DNA from: DATLNF01 sp963765815
GTDB lineage: Bacteria; Actinomycetota; Actinomycetes; BP-191
Reading direction: 5' to 3'
Assembly: GCA_963765815.1 (NCBI GenBank)
Contig: CAVXXT010000008.1
Location: 248,001-312,000, forward strand
DNA length: 64,000 nt
Shown one piece after another: positions 7,997 to 16,229 of the stretch (the first letter of the stretch is position 1; the number at the start of each line of letters is the position of its first letter). Made by a program: the position numbers and the translations under genes. Below the pieces are notes generated by a model, which was given only the letters and a program-made list of their open reading frames with translations, was not told where the DNA came from and did not search any database.

Positions 7997-9121
7997 GTGT
8001 CCGCTCCCTCGGCGCCGCTGTCGGCGCCGGCCGTGCACGTGCCTGCCCTCGACGGGCTGCGCGGGGTCGCCGCGATCCTCGTCGTGGCGCATCACATCGA
8101 CCTGCTGACCGGCTATCACCGCGTGCGCGGCGGCCTGCTCGGCGTCGACGTGTTCTTCGCGCTCTCCGGCTGTCTCATCACCCTGCTGCTCGTCCGCGAG
8201 CACGACCGGTTCGGCGATATCCGCCTGCCGTCGTTCTACGCGCGCCGGGCGCTGCGACTGCTGCCCGCGCTGGTCGTCACCCTGCTGCTCGTCCTCGTCC
8301 TGTCGCTGTGGCGGCAGGAGGCGATCGGCACGTCGCGCCTGCGCAGCGTGACCTCGGTGCTCGCCTACGTCGCGAACTGGGTCGTCGCGGCGGAGCCCGG
8401 GTCCCTGGGCTGGATCGGCCACGCGTGGTCGCTGTCCATCGAGGAGCAGTACTACCTCTGCTGGCCGCCCGTCCTGGTCCTGCTGCTCCGTCGCGGCGCC
8501 CGCCCGTCGCGGATCCTGGCCGGCCTGATCGCCGTCGCGACCGCGAGTGCGGTCTACCGCTGGCTCGGCAGCCGGGCCGGCTGGGGACCGGGCCTCTACT
8601 GGCACACCTTCTCCCGCGCCGACGCGGTCGTCCTCGGCTCGGCGGTGGGGCTGGTCATCGCCCGCCGGCCGGCCTGGCTGTCATGGGCCCGCCACGCGGC
8701 CGTGGGTCTCGTCGGCGCCGCGCTGCTGCTGGCCGTCGTCGCCCACCTGAGCCGCGACACGGCCCGATTGACCGGCGGCGCGATCAGCGCGGTCGCGATC
8801 GTCAGCGCTCTCCTGGTCGCGCACATCGCCCAGCCGGACGCGGTGGGCCCGGTCCGCGCGCTGCTGGAGAGCCCGCCGCTGCGTCTCGCCGGTCGGACGT
8901 CGTACGGCCTGTACCTCTACCACCTGCCGGTGGTCTTCGCGGTGCACCGGTCGTCGTGGCACGGCGGCTCGCGGCTGCGCGAGATCGTCCTCGACGTGGT
9001 GCTCACCGTCGCACTGACGACGGCGTCGTTCGTGCTGGTCGAGCGGCCGGCGCTGCGCCACAAGCGCCGGTTCGAGCGGGTCGAGGTCGTGCCGTCGGTC
9101 GCCGGAGCGCCGGCGACCTAG
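7997..9121 (+). CDS. Acyltransferase 3 (OafA/YrhL-like) membrane protein (374 aa)
   Basis: About ten hydrophobic segments. The N-terminus reads VPALDGLRGVAAILVVAHH, with the conserved DGLRG and the catalytic His of acyltransferase 3 proteins. Next come GVDVFFALSGCLIT, FYARRALRLLPAL and WSLSIEEQYYL, all typical of OafA/NolX-type O-acetylases. It probably acetylates a surface sugar using acyl-CoA at the inner membrane. The GTG start is preceded by GATAAT at 6 bases. The 3' end overlaps the convergent GT4 gene by 4 bp. A second member of the family lies at 15026-16138. Confidence 0.88.
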   Translation: MSAPSAPLSAPAVHVPALDGLRGVAAILVVAHHIDLLTGYHRVRGGLLGVDVFFALSGCLITLLLVREHDRFGDIRLPSFYARRALRLLPALVVTLLLVLVLSLWRQEAIGTSRLRSVTSVLAYVANWVVAAEPGSLGWIGHAWSLSIEEQYYLCWPPVLVLLLRRGARPSRILAGLIAVATASAVYRWLGSRAGWGPGLYWHTFSRADAVVLGSAVGLVIARRPAWLSWARHAAVGLVGAALLLAVVAHLSRDTARLTGGAISAVAIVSALLVAHIAQPDAVGPVRALLESPPLRLAGRTSYGLYLYHLPVVFAVHRSSWHGGSRLREIVLDVVLTVALTTASFVLVERPALRHKRRFERVEVVPSVAGAPAT

Positions 9122-10179
9122 CCGTGCGCCGCCGCGGTCGCGCGCAGCACCCGCAGCCAGCCGCTGCCGGTCGAGGCCCAGGTGTACTGCTGCGCCCGCG
9201 TCGAGGCCGCGCCGCCGAGCCGCTCGGCGAGCGCGTGGTCGGTGAGCACCCGGTGCAGCGCCGCGCGCAGCGAGGTCGCGTCGGGTGACACCACCAGCCC
9301 GGCCCCGCCGACCACTTCGGGCAGGGCGCCGCGGTCGGACACGATGACCGGCGCGCCGCAGGCCATCGCCTCGAGCGCGGTGAGGCCGAAGCCCTCGGAG
9401 AGGCTGGGCAGGCAGAACGCGGAGCACTCGGCCATCAGCCCCGCGACCTGCGCGTCGTCGACGCGGTCGAGCCGCACCACGCGGCCGGGCAGGTTCGGCA
9501 GCGGCGCGCGCGCGGCCGCCTCGAGGTCGCTGCTGTCCGGTCGGTCGGCAGCGGCGTGGCCGGCGATGACGAGCAGGTGCGGCAGCGAGTACGCCGAGAG
9601 CCCGTCGAACGCCTGGCGCAGCGTGTCGAGGTTCTTCCGGGGATGCAGCGCGGCGACGAACAGGACGTACGGCGCGCGCTGGCCGCCGGTGGAGGCGACC
9701 AGGTCGGCGCCCCCGCGCGCCTCGGGTCCGTAGACGGCGTGGTCGACGCCGTGCGGCACCACGTGGATGCGCGGGTCGGGCAGGCCGTACGCGTGCTGGA
9801 TCTGCTTGCGCGCGTGCTCGCTCGCCGTGATGACGTGCGCGGCCCGGTTCACCGCGGCGTCGGTGCGCGCGGAGATGGCGGCGAGGAACTCCGGCGCGAG
9901 GGTGCGCGCGGTGTCCGGCTCGAACCAGCTCACCTCGTGCACGAACGCGACCTGCGGCTCCGCGGTGTCGACGGTCTCGTCGTGGCCGTCGACCAGCCAC
10001 ACGTCGACCTGCTTGCCGCGCCGGAGCATCGACTTCTTGCGCGGCTCCTCGACGACCAGCTCGACCTGGCGGCGCAGCTCGGTGAGGACATGACTCCACA
10101 CCCGGCCGTGACCCGTCGTGGGCGACATGCGGGCCGTGTCGGGGTGCACGCCGACGCGCAGACCGGAGCCGTCGGTCAC
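9118..10179 (-). CDS. Glycosyltransferase family 4 (353 aa)
   Basis: GT-B transferase. The segment APYVLFVAALHPRKNLDTLR is the start of the donor-binding domain and the SEGFGLTALEAMACGAPV stretch carries the E-x7-E signature of GT4 enzymes. A start at GTG 10177-10179 (VTDGSGLRVGVHPDTARMSP) is preferred, since residues upstream of it do not look conserved. The N-terminal half has the variable acceptor-binding region with FVHEVSWFEPDTARTL. Divergent from the ABC permease gene. Probably a mannosyl- or other hexosyltransferase for the exported glycan. Confidence 0.85.
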   Translation of the reverse strand: MTDGSGLRVGVHPDTARMSPTTGHGRVWSHVLTELRRQVELVVEEPRKKSMLRRGKQVDVWLVDGHDETVDTAEPQVAFVHEVSWFEPDTARTLAPEFLAAISARTDAAVNRAAHVITASEHARKQIQHAYGLPDPRIHVVPHGVDHAVYGPEARGGADLVASTGGQRAPYVLFVAALHPRKNLDTLRQAFDGLSAYSLPHLLVIAGHAAADRPDSSDLEAAARAPLPNLPGRVVRLDRVDDAQVAGLMAECSAFCLPSLSEGFGLTALEAMACGAPVIVSDRGALPEVVGGAGLVVSPDATSLRAALHRVLTDHALAERLGGAASTRAQQYTWASTGSGWLRVLRATAAAHG

Positions 10180-10193
10180 GCGCGGACGACCGT

Positions 10194-10199
10194 TACGAT
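10194..10199 (+). promoter_or_regulatory. -10 box TACGAT for the ABC exporter operon
   Basis: TACGAT fits TANNNT and would place the transcript start near 10206. That leaves a short leader with GGAGG (10220-10224) four bases before the TTG start at 10229. Confidence 0.45.
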
Positions 10200-10228
10200 G
10201 ACCATCCGTTGAGCGTAGTGGAGGCCCG

Positions 10229-11074
10229 TTGACGCGTCGCACCGTCGCCGACGACGGCGTCGCGGTGCTCACGACCACCCCGGAGCCGGCCCCCATCGGG
10301 ATGCTGCTCGGCGACATCTACCGGGCGCGCGGCCTGGTCGCGATGCTGGCCCGCAAGGAGTTCTACGTCCGCTACCGGCGGGCCGGCTTCGGGCTGCTGT
10401 GGGCGGTGCTGCTGCCGCTGTCGCAGGCGCTGGTGCTCGCGGCGGTGATCTCCCAGGTCACCAACATCCGCACGCCCGGCGTACCGCTCGGGGTCTTCAC
10501 GTTCTCCGGCATGCTCGTCTGGGGCTTCTTCAGCACCGGGCTCACCAGCGGCGCGACGGCGATCGTCGACGGCGCCGGGCTGTCGACGAAGATCTACTTC
10601 CCGCGCGCGGTGCTGCCGCTGGTCACCGTCGTCGCGAGCCTCTACGGGTTCGTCCTGTCGGTGGTGGTGCTGGTCGGGATGTGCGTGCTGTACGGCGTCG
10701 GCCTCGGCCTGCACACCCTGCTGCTGGTGCCCGCTGTGCTGCTCGCCGTCGCGCTGACGTCGGCGATCTCCCTCGTCCTGTCGCCGCTGCACGTCTACGC
10801 GCGCGACCTGCGGTTCGTCCTCGAGGCGGCGCAGCGGGCGTGGTTCTACGTGACGCCGGTCTTCTACCCGATCGCCCGGGCCGGCCGGTTCCGGCCGTGG
10901 ATCGAGGCCAACCCGGCGACCGGCATGGTCGAGCTGTTCCGGGCCGCGACCGTCGGGGCGGACGACGGCTGGCTCACGTCGCTGTGGTGGAGCCTCGGCT
11001 GGCTGGCCGTCCTGGCCGTCCTCGCACTGGTCCTGCACCGGCGGCGCGACCGGCTCTTCGTGGACCTGCTGTGA
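10229..11074 (+). CDS. ABC-2 type polysaccharide export permease (281 aa)
   Basis: Membrane subunit of a Wzm/TagG-like exporter. After a cytoplasmic N-terminus the conserved LLWAVLLPLSQALVLAAVIS begins a run of six hydrophobic segments. FYVTPVFYPIARAGRF followed by EANPATGMVELFR is the characteristic C-terminal loop (NPxxxxVExFR) of this family. TTG at 10229 is chosen because GGAGG lies just before it and the competing GTG at 10218 runs into a stop. It overlaps the ATPase gene by GTGA, so the two form an exporter that moves a finished lipid-linked polysaccharide across the inner membrane. Confidence 0.9.
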   Translation: MTRRTVADDGVAVLTTTPEPAPIGMLLGDIYRARGLVAMLARKEFYVRYRRAGFGLLWAVLLPLSQALVLAAVISQVTNIRTPGVPLGVFTFSGMLVWGFFSTGLTSGATAIVDGAGLSTKIYFPRAVLPLVTVVASLYGFVLSVVVLVGMCVLYGVGLGLHTLLLVPAVLLAVALTSAISLVLSPLHVYARDLRFVLEAAQRAWFYVTPVFYPIARAGRFRPWIEANPATGMVELFRAATVGADDGWLTSLWWSLGWLAVLAVLALVLHRRRDRLFVDLL

Positions 11075-12291
11075 ACGCCCTCGAGGTGCGCGGCGTCGGC
11101 AAGCGCTACGTGAAGTACGAGGACACGCCGCTGCTGCTGACCCGCGCGCTGCGGCTGCGGACGCGCACCCGGCGCAGCGAGCACTGGGCGATCCGCGGCG
11201 TCGGCGTCGACGTGCCGAGCGGCAGCTCGCTCGGCGTGATCGGCCGCAACGGCTCGGGCAAGTCGACGCTGCTGCGGATGCTGGCCGGCGTCACCTCGCC
11301 GACCGAGGGGTCGATCACCGCGCGCGGCCGGGTGGCGCCCCTGCTCAGCGTCGGCGTCGGCTTCCACCCGGAGCTCACCGGCCGCGAGAACGTCCACGTC
11401 AACGCGATGATCCTCGGCGTCACGCCCGCCGAGCTGGCTCGCAAGTTCGACGAGATCGTCGACTTCGCCGACATCGAGGGCTTCCTCGACACCCCGGTCA
11501 AGTTCTACTCGTCCGGCATGTTCGTCCGGCTCGGCTTCGCCGTTGCCGTGTGCGCGCAGCCGGACGTCCTGCTGGTCGACGAGGTGCTCGCCGTCGGCGA
11601 CCTGGCGTTCCAGCTGAAGTGCTTCGACCGGATGGCCGAGATCCGCCGCTCGGGCACGACGGTCGTCGTGGTGAGCCACAACCTGTCCTCGGTACGCCGG
11701 ATGTGCGACCGCACCCTCGTGGTGCACGACGGCGCCGTGCGCCACGACGGCGACACCGACTCGGCCATCTCGACCTACCACGAGCTGCTGGGGGAGCGGC
11801 GCGAGATCGAGGGCGGCGCGGCCGACGACGACGACGGTCGCGCGGTCGTCGGCGGTCGCGCGCGCATCACCTCCGTCGCGGTGCTGACGGAGGGCGGGAA
11901 GCCGACCGCGCACGTCCGGGCCGGCGAGACCGTCGTCGTCCGCGCCACTGTCGCGCTGCTCGACGACGTCGAGCACCCGGTCGTCGGGGTCGCGGTCACG
12001 TCGGAGTCCGGGGTGAGCGTCTACGCCGAGAGCTCCTACGCGACCCGCGCCGAGCCGGCCGGAGCGGGCACCGAGCTGGTGGCGGAGGTGCGGTTCGTCG
12101 CGCGGCTCACCACCGGGTCCTACACGGTGGCGGTGGGCTTCCGCGACGGGACGACGCGGCTGGCGTTCTCGCCGCCGCAGCTGTTCTACGTCTCCGGTCG
12201 CGAGCTGGCCCGGGGCCTGGTCGACCTCGACGCCACCACGACGATCGGACCGGCTCAGCCGCCCGCGCCGCGGCGCAGGAGAGCGCGGTAG
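11071..12291 (+). CDS. ABC transporter ATPase, Wzt/TagH-like, with C-terminal glycan-recognition domain (406 aa)
   Basis: Walker A is GRNGSGKST (residues 58-66), the signature is YSSGMFVRLGFAVAV and Walker B is VLLVDEVLAVGD, followed by the switch His in VVSHNLSS. Residues after about 250 form an extra domain of about 150 residues rich in beta strands, as in Wzt proteins whose C-terminal domain recognises the modified chain end before export. That fits a cluster containing methyl-, acyl- and sulfotransferases that could make such a cap. The GTG start overlaps the permease stop. The last 37 bp overlap the convergent GT4 gene. Confidence 0.9.
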   Translation: MNALEVRGVGKRYVKYEDTPLLLTRALRLRTRTRRSEHWAIRGVGVDVPSGSSLGVIGRNGSGKSTLLRMLAGVTSPTEGSITARGRVAPLLSVGVGFHPELTGRENVHVNAMILGVTPAELARKFDEIVDFADIEGFLDTPVKFYSSGMFVRLGFAVAVCAQPDVLLVDEVLAVGDLAFQLKCFDRMAEIRRSGTTVVVVSHNLSSVRRMCDRTLVVHDGAVRHDGDTDSAISTYHELLGERREIEGGAADDDDGRAVVGGRARITSVAVLTEGGKPTAHVRAGETVVVRATVALLDDVEHPVVGVAVTSESGVSVYAESSYATRAEPAGAGTELVAEVRFVARLTTGSYTVAVGFRDGTTRLAFSPPQLFYVSGRELARGLVDLDATTTIGPAQPPAPRRRRAR

Positions 12292-13406
12292 TACTCCTCG
12301 TGGGCGGGCCCGACCCGCGTGCGCCAGTCCCACCGGAGCGCGTGCCGCGCGCAGCGCAGCGGCGTCCGCTCCTCGCCCGCGAGCGCGATCGCCTCGAGCA
12401 GGTGCGCGGTGAGCGCGCCGACGTCGCCCGTCGGTGACACCCGGCCGATCCGCTCGTCGTCGACGATCTCCGGCATGCCGCCGTCGGCGGAGCAGACGAC
12501 CGGGGTGCCGCAGGCGAGCGACTCGACGAGCGACACCCCGAACGCCTCGTCGCGCGACGGGAGCAGCGCCACCGTCGCCGCCCGGTAGAGCGCCGGCATG
12601 GCGGCCATCGGCTGCCGGCCGAGGTCGTCCACCGCGGCGAGCACCCGGGCGCGGTCCGGGCCGAGCTCGGCGTGCCACCGCTCGTGCTGCGTGCGGTCGC
12701 CGAGCAGCTGCAGCCGCGCGTCGGGGTGCGCGTCGAGGACGCCGGGCATCGCGAGCAGCGCCTCCCGCACGCCCTTGCGCGGCTCGCCCGGGTAGCCGCA
12801 GAGCAGCAGCCGCGGTGGACCCGTCCGCGGCCGGAGGTCGGCCGCGAAGTCGTCGGGCCAGATGCCGAGCGTCAGGGCCGCGGCCCGGGGACCGAACACG
12901 TCGGTGACCGCGCGGGCCGACGCCTCGCTGTACGCCGTCACCCCGGTCGCGACCCGCGCGGCCGCGCGGTAGAGCCGGCGGCGGCCCGGCGTGCGCGCCC
13001 ACTGCTCGCGCGTCGGATGGCCCATCACGGTGTGCACCGTCGTCTGCCGGCAGGCCCGCGAGACGATCGTCGCCGACGGCGTGAGCGAGTGGACGACGTC
13101 GTACCGGTGCCCGATCAGGAGCCGGAGGACGGCGGTGCCGAACGCGTCCTCGAGCCGCGCGCCGACCCGGGCGGAGGTGCGGCGCAGCCGGTGCGGCAGC
13201 CGCCGGATCGTCACGCCGAGCTCGTCGTCGACCGACGCCGGCCCGTCGGTGCCGACCACGACGTCGACCTCGTGGCCGGCGCCGCCGAGGTAGGTCGACA
13301 GGTCGCGCAGGTAGCGCTCGCCCCCGCGCGGCACGTCGTCCCAGTGGAAGGCGTGGACGAGGGCGATCCGCAGCGGCCGTCCGCCGGCCGCGCCCGTCGT
13401 CGACAC
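12255..13406 (-). CDS. Glycosyltransferase family 4 (383 aa)
   Basis: GT-B enzyme with an N-terminal LRIALVHAFHWDDVPRGGE and YDVVHSLTPSATIVS, then PRLLLCGYPGEPRKGVREA and the donor motif around PSRDEAFGVSLVESLACG, which carries the E-x7-E signature. The start at GTG 13404-13406 is chosen because TACGTT lies 7 bases upstream and the residues encoded before it are unlike any GT4. The 3' end overlaps the ABC ATPase gene tail-to-tail by 37 bp, which is notable because both C-termini must be coded on opposite strands of the same DNA. Confidence 0.86.
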   Translation of the reverse strand: MSTTGAAGGRPLRIALVHAFHWDDVPRGGERYLRDLSTYLGGAGHEVDVVVGTDGPASVDDELGVTIRRLPHRLRRTSARVGARLEDAFGTAVLRLLIGHRYDVVHSLTPSATIVSRACRQTTVHTVMGHPTREQWARTPGRRRLYRAAARVATGVTAYSEASARAVTDVFGPRAAALTLGIWPDDFAADLRPRTGPPRLLLCGYPGEPRKGVREALLAMPGVLDAHPDARLQLLGDRTQHERWHAELGPDRARVLAAVDDLGRQPMAAMPALYRAATVALLPSRDEAFGVSLVESLACGTPVVCSADGGMPEIVDDERIGRVSPTGDVGALTAHLLEAIALAGEERTPLRCARHALRWDWRTRVGPAHEEYYRALLRRGAGG

Positions 13407-13413
13407 GGGCCGC

Positions 13414-13434
13414 AACGTAGCGCACAGGTAATGT
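13414..13434. promoter_or_regulatory. Divergent leaderless promoters (TACGTT minus, TAATGT plus)
   Basis: TACGTT (13414-13419, minus strand) is 7 bases before GTG 13406, and TAATGT (13429-13434, plus strand) is 6 bases before GTG 13441. The 34-bp gap between the two divergent genes leaves no room for Shine-Dalgarno leaders. Confidence 0.55.
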
Positions 13435-13440
13435 CGCCCC

Positions 13441-14244
13441 GTGCCCGAGCCGACGCTGCCGACGTTCCTCATCGTCGGCGCGGCGAAGGCGGGCACCACG
13501 TCGCTCGCGGCGTACCTGAGGCCGCACCCGGACCTGTTCCTCGTCCCGGAGAAGGAGCTGCGCTTCTTCGACCAGAACGTCGAGCTCGGGCTCGACTGGT
13601 ACGCGAGCCACTTCGACCGCGCCGCCGAGATCGCGGTGCGCGGCGAGGCGACACCCAACTACATGTACGACGGCGCCGCGGTCGCGCGGATGAGCGAGAC
13701 GCTGCCCGACGCGTCGCTGATCGCGATCCTGCGCGACCCGGTCGACCGCCTCTACTCGCACTACTGGCACCTGCGCACGCGCAGCAGCGAGAGCCGCTCC
13801 CTGCTCGACGCCGTCGCCGAGCGGCCCGAGTACGCCGACCGCGGCCGCTACCTGCCGCAGCTGCAGCGGCTGGTCGAGCACTACCCGCGCGAGCAGCTGC
13901 TGGTGCTGTTCTTCGAGGACCTGGTGGCCGACCCCGCGCGCATCGTCGCGGAGACGTTCTCCTTCCTCGGCGTCGATCCGGCGTTTCGCCCGGGCAACCT
14001 CGGCAAGGTCTACAACCGCGCGGCGACGGTTCGCGCTCCCGGCTTCCGCCGCGAGATGCTGCGGCGCCGGGCCTGGGGTCGCTGGCCGCGCGTCGCCGCG
14101 TGGGTCGACGCCCGCAACCGCAAGCCGGTCGACTACCCGCCGATGACTGCCGAGGAGCGTGCCACGTTGGCCGAGCTGTTCCGGACGGACAACGCCGAGC
14201 TGGCCCGCTGGCTCGGTCGCGAGCTGCCGGGGTGGTCGGCATGA
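13441..14244 (+). CDS. Sulfotransferase (267 aa)
   Basis: PAPS-dependent sulfotransferase of the heparan-sulfate N-deacetylase/NDST-like type. The 5'-phosphosulfate-binding loop is FLIVGAAKAGTTSLAAYL (K-x-G-T-T). The 3'-phosphate-binding segment is IAILRDPVDRLYSHYWHL, with the conserved R and S. EKELRFFD after the first strand is also typical. It would transfer sulfate to a sugar hydroxyl or amine, so the exported glycan or glycolipid is probably sulfated. It overlaps the following glycosyltransferase by ATGA. Confidence 0.88.
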   Translation: MPEPTLPTFLIVGAAKAGTTSLAAYLRPHPDLFLVPEKELRFFDQNVELGLDWYASHFDRAAEIAVRGEATPNYMYDGAAVARMSETLPDASLIAILRDPVDRLYSHYWHLRTRSSESRSLLDAVAERPEYADRGRYLPQLQRLVEHYPREQLLVLFFEDLVADPARIVAETFSFLGVDPAFRPGNLGKVYNRAATVRAPGFRREMLRRRAWGRWPRVAAWVDARNRKPVDYPPMTAEERATLAELFRTDNAELARWLGRELPGWSA

Positions 14245-15098
14245 GCGACGACTACCCGCGCCGGCGTCGGGAGGACCGCTACGTCGGCCACGTCGCCGTC
14301 GCCATCCCGGCGTACAACGAGGCCGACGGCATCGGCGAGTTCCTCGCCGAGATCGACGGCGCGCTGTCGCCGGTCGTCGAGAAGCTGACCCTGGTCGTCG
14401 TCGACGACGCGTCGACCGACGGCACCGCCGACGTGGTCGACGCGCTCGCGCCGTCGCTGTCCGCCGGGGTCGTCATGGTCCGTCGCGACCACAACCGCGG
14501 GCACGGTCCCAACCTGCGCGAGGCCTACGACCGCTCGCTGGCCAGCGAGGCGGACATCGTGCTGCAGGTCGACGGCGACGGGCAGTTCCTCGGCACCGAC
14601 CTGCGCCGGATGCTCGTGCTGCTCGAGGACGGCGCGCCGTCGGTGTGCGGCGTGCGCCGGTTCCGGCAGGACCCGTGGGTGCGGATGACGCTCACCAAGT
14701 TCGTCCGGCTCTACGTCTCGGCGGCGTTCGGCGTGCCGACGCGCGACGCCAACTGCCCGCTGCGCGGCTACCACGCGTCGGTGCTGGCGAAGCTGCTGCC
14801 GATGCTGCCCGACGACGCGATGGTGCCCAACCTCTACCTGACGATCCTCGCCGCGCGCGAGGGCGTGACGATGGTCGAGGTCGACGTGACGCACCAGGTG
14901 CGCCGCGGCATCTCCCCGCACGGCACGACGTGGGGCACCCGCAAGCCGCGGTCGATCGTGCCGTGGCGGCTGGTGAAGTTCTCGGCGAAGGCGCTGCGCG
15001 AGTCGGCGGAGTTCCGCCGCATCGTTCAGGCCGCCGACCTCCGCGACGGCGGCTCGAAGCGGTCCTTCATGCGCAGGAACGGCCGCTCGACCCCGTAG
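14241..15098 (+). CDS. DPM-like family 2 glycosyltransferase (285 aa)
   Basis: GT-A transferase of the dolichyl-phosphate-mannose/polyprenyl-phosphate-sugar synthase type. VAVAIPAYNEADGI, VVVDDASTDGTADV and LQVDGDGQFL carry the nucleotide- and metal-binding residues, and RQDPWVRM lies where DPM enzymes contact the lipid phosphate. No C-terminal membrane helices are present. Such an enzyme could charge a polyprenyl phosphate with a sugar for the GT39-like membrane transferase at 16226-18226. Convergent with the acyltransferase and overlapping it by 73 bp. Confidence 0.86.
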   Translation: MSDDYPRRRREDRYVGHVAVAIPAYNEADGIGEFLAEIDGALSPVVEKLTLVVVDDASTDGTADVVDALAPSLSAGVVMVRRDHNRGHGPNLREAYDRSLASEADIVLQVDGDGQFLGTDLRRMLVLLEDGAPSVCGVRRFRQDPWVRMTLTKFVRLYVSAAFGVPTRDANCPLRGYHASVLAKLLPMLPDDAMVPNLYLTILAAREGVTMVEVDVTHQVRRGISPHGTTWGTRKPRSIVPWRLVKFSAKALRESAEFRRIVQAADLRDGGSKRSFMRRNGRSTP

Positions 15099-16138
15099 TG
15101 CAGGGCGGTGCTCACCGCCATCGTCGCGACGAACGCGACGACCAGCAGGGTCACCGCGGGCGGATGCCAGGTCGATCGGATCGCCCGGATCACCGGCACG
15201 TGCACGAGGTAGATCGTGTACGACATGCGGCCGAGCCAGCGGAACACGACCCGGTCCAGGACGAAGCTCACCGCGGCGAGCGGCGCAGTGACCTGCTGCA
15301 CGAAGAGGAACGCCCACGCGACGCACGCGGCGACCACCCCGAGGGTGGCGACGAACCGGGTCGGGATCAGGTCGGGCCGGGCGATGTACACCGCGTTGTA
15401 CGCCAGCCCGGCGTAGGTGAGGCCGGGCAGCCAGCGGCGCAGCGTTGCGGCCGAGGGCAGCCACTCGAAGGAGTAGAGCAGGCCGGTGACGCAGCCGATG
15501 AGGATGCCGCTCACCCGCAGGTCCGGGCGGTAGTAGAGGTCCGACTGCGGCACGCCGCGCTCGTAGGCGAGCTGCAGCCAGCAGGTCGCGAGCGCCAGCA
15601 CGGTGACCGAGAAGCCGACGATCGCCCGCGCGCGCAGCCCGAGCGCGAGCATCGCGATGAGCAGCAGCGGCCAGATGACGTAGAACTGCTCCTCGGTCGA
15701 CAGCGACCACGTCGGCAGGAAGACCGCCATCCGCTCCGGGTGGACCGACGCCCTGAAGTTGGCGTAGTAGAACAGCACGCTGCGCGCGGCCGGCCACACG
15801 TCGGGGCGCCGCTCGGGGATGGCCAGGTAGACCATCGCGATGCCGAAGGCGATGGACGCGAGCGCGATCGGCAGCAGCCGCAGCGCGCGGCGCACGTAGA
15901 AGCGGCGTACGTCGACCCGGCCGCTGCGCTGGTGCTCGCGCACGATGAGATAGGTGATCAGGAAGCCGGAGAGGACGAAGAACCCGTCGACCGTGATCGT
16001 CGCGCCGGGCAGCCACGGGCGGTAGACGTGCGCCGCGAAGACGAACAGGACGAAGAAGCCTCGGTAGCCGTCGAGGGACGGCCAGAACGGCGCCTTGCTC
16101 GTCGCGCCCGGCGGCCGGGTGCTGAGGGCGTCGGACAC
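15026..16138 (-). CDS. Acyltransferase 3 membrane protein (370 aa)
   Basis: Second acyltransferase-3 protein. WPSLDGYRGFFVLFVFAAH is the catalytic N-terminal motif (DGxRG...H). ITVDGFFVLSGFLIT, FYVRRALRLLPIA and WSLSTEEQFYVIWP follow, with about ten membrane segments. It likely O-acylates a sugar at the membrane. The GTG at 16136-16138 is preceded by TAGACT at 6 bases. The 3' 73 bp overlap the 3' end of the DPM-like gene on the other strand. Confidence 0.88.
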   Translation of the reverse strand: MSDALSTRPPGATSKAPFWPSLDGYRGFFVLFVFAAHVYRPWLPGATITVDGFFVLSGFLITYLIVREHQRSGRVDVRRFYVRRALRLLPIALASIAFGIAMVYLAIPERRPDVWPAARSVLFYYANFRASVHPERMAVFLPTWSLSTEEQFYVIWPLLLIAMLALGLRARAIVGFSVTVLALATCWLQLAYERGVPQSDLYYRPDLRVSGILIGCVTGLLYSFEWLPSAATLRRWLPGLTYAGLAYNAVYIARPDLIPTRFVATLGVVAACVAWAFLFVQQVTAPLAAVSFVLDRVVFRWLGRMSYTIYLVHVPVIRAIRSTWHPPAVTLLVVAFVATMAVSTALHYGVERPFLRMKDRFEPPSRRSAA

Positions 16139-16144
16139 GAGGGC

Positions 16145-16150
16145 AGTCTA
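16145..16150 (-). promoter_or_regulatory. Leaderless -10 box TAGACT
   Basis: Identical to the hexamer upstream of the gene at 3964; it lies 6 bases before the GTG at 16138 on the minus strand. Confidence 0.55.
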
Positions 16151-16205
16151 GGAGCGCTTCTCCGCGCCGCCGGCGAGGCGGGTGCGCTGTGGAAGGATGA
16201 TCGAC

Positions 16206-16229
16206 ATGCGCGCGAGGGCCCGGCTGTGA
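16206..16229 (+). other. Possible leader mini-ORF (MRARARL) overlapping the next start
   Basis: GGAAGGA at 16191-16197 precedes an ATG at 16206 (an in-frame ATG also occurs at 16197). The seven-codon frame ends in TGA at 16227-16229, which overlaps the GTG start of the membrane protein at 16226. This could couple translation of the long gene to a short Arg-rich leader, but it could also be chance. Confidence 0.3.
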
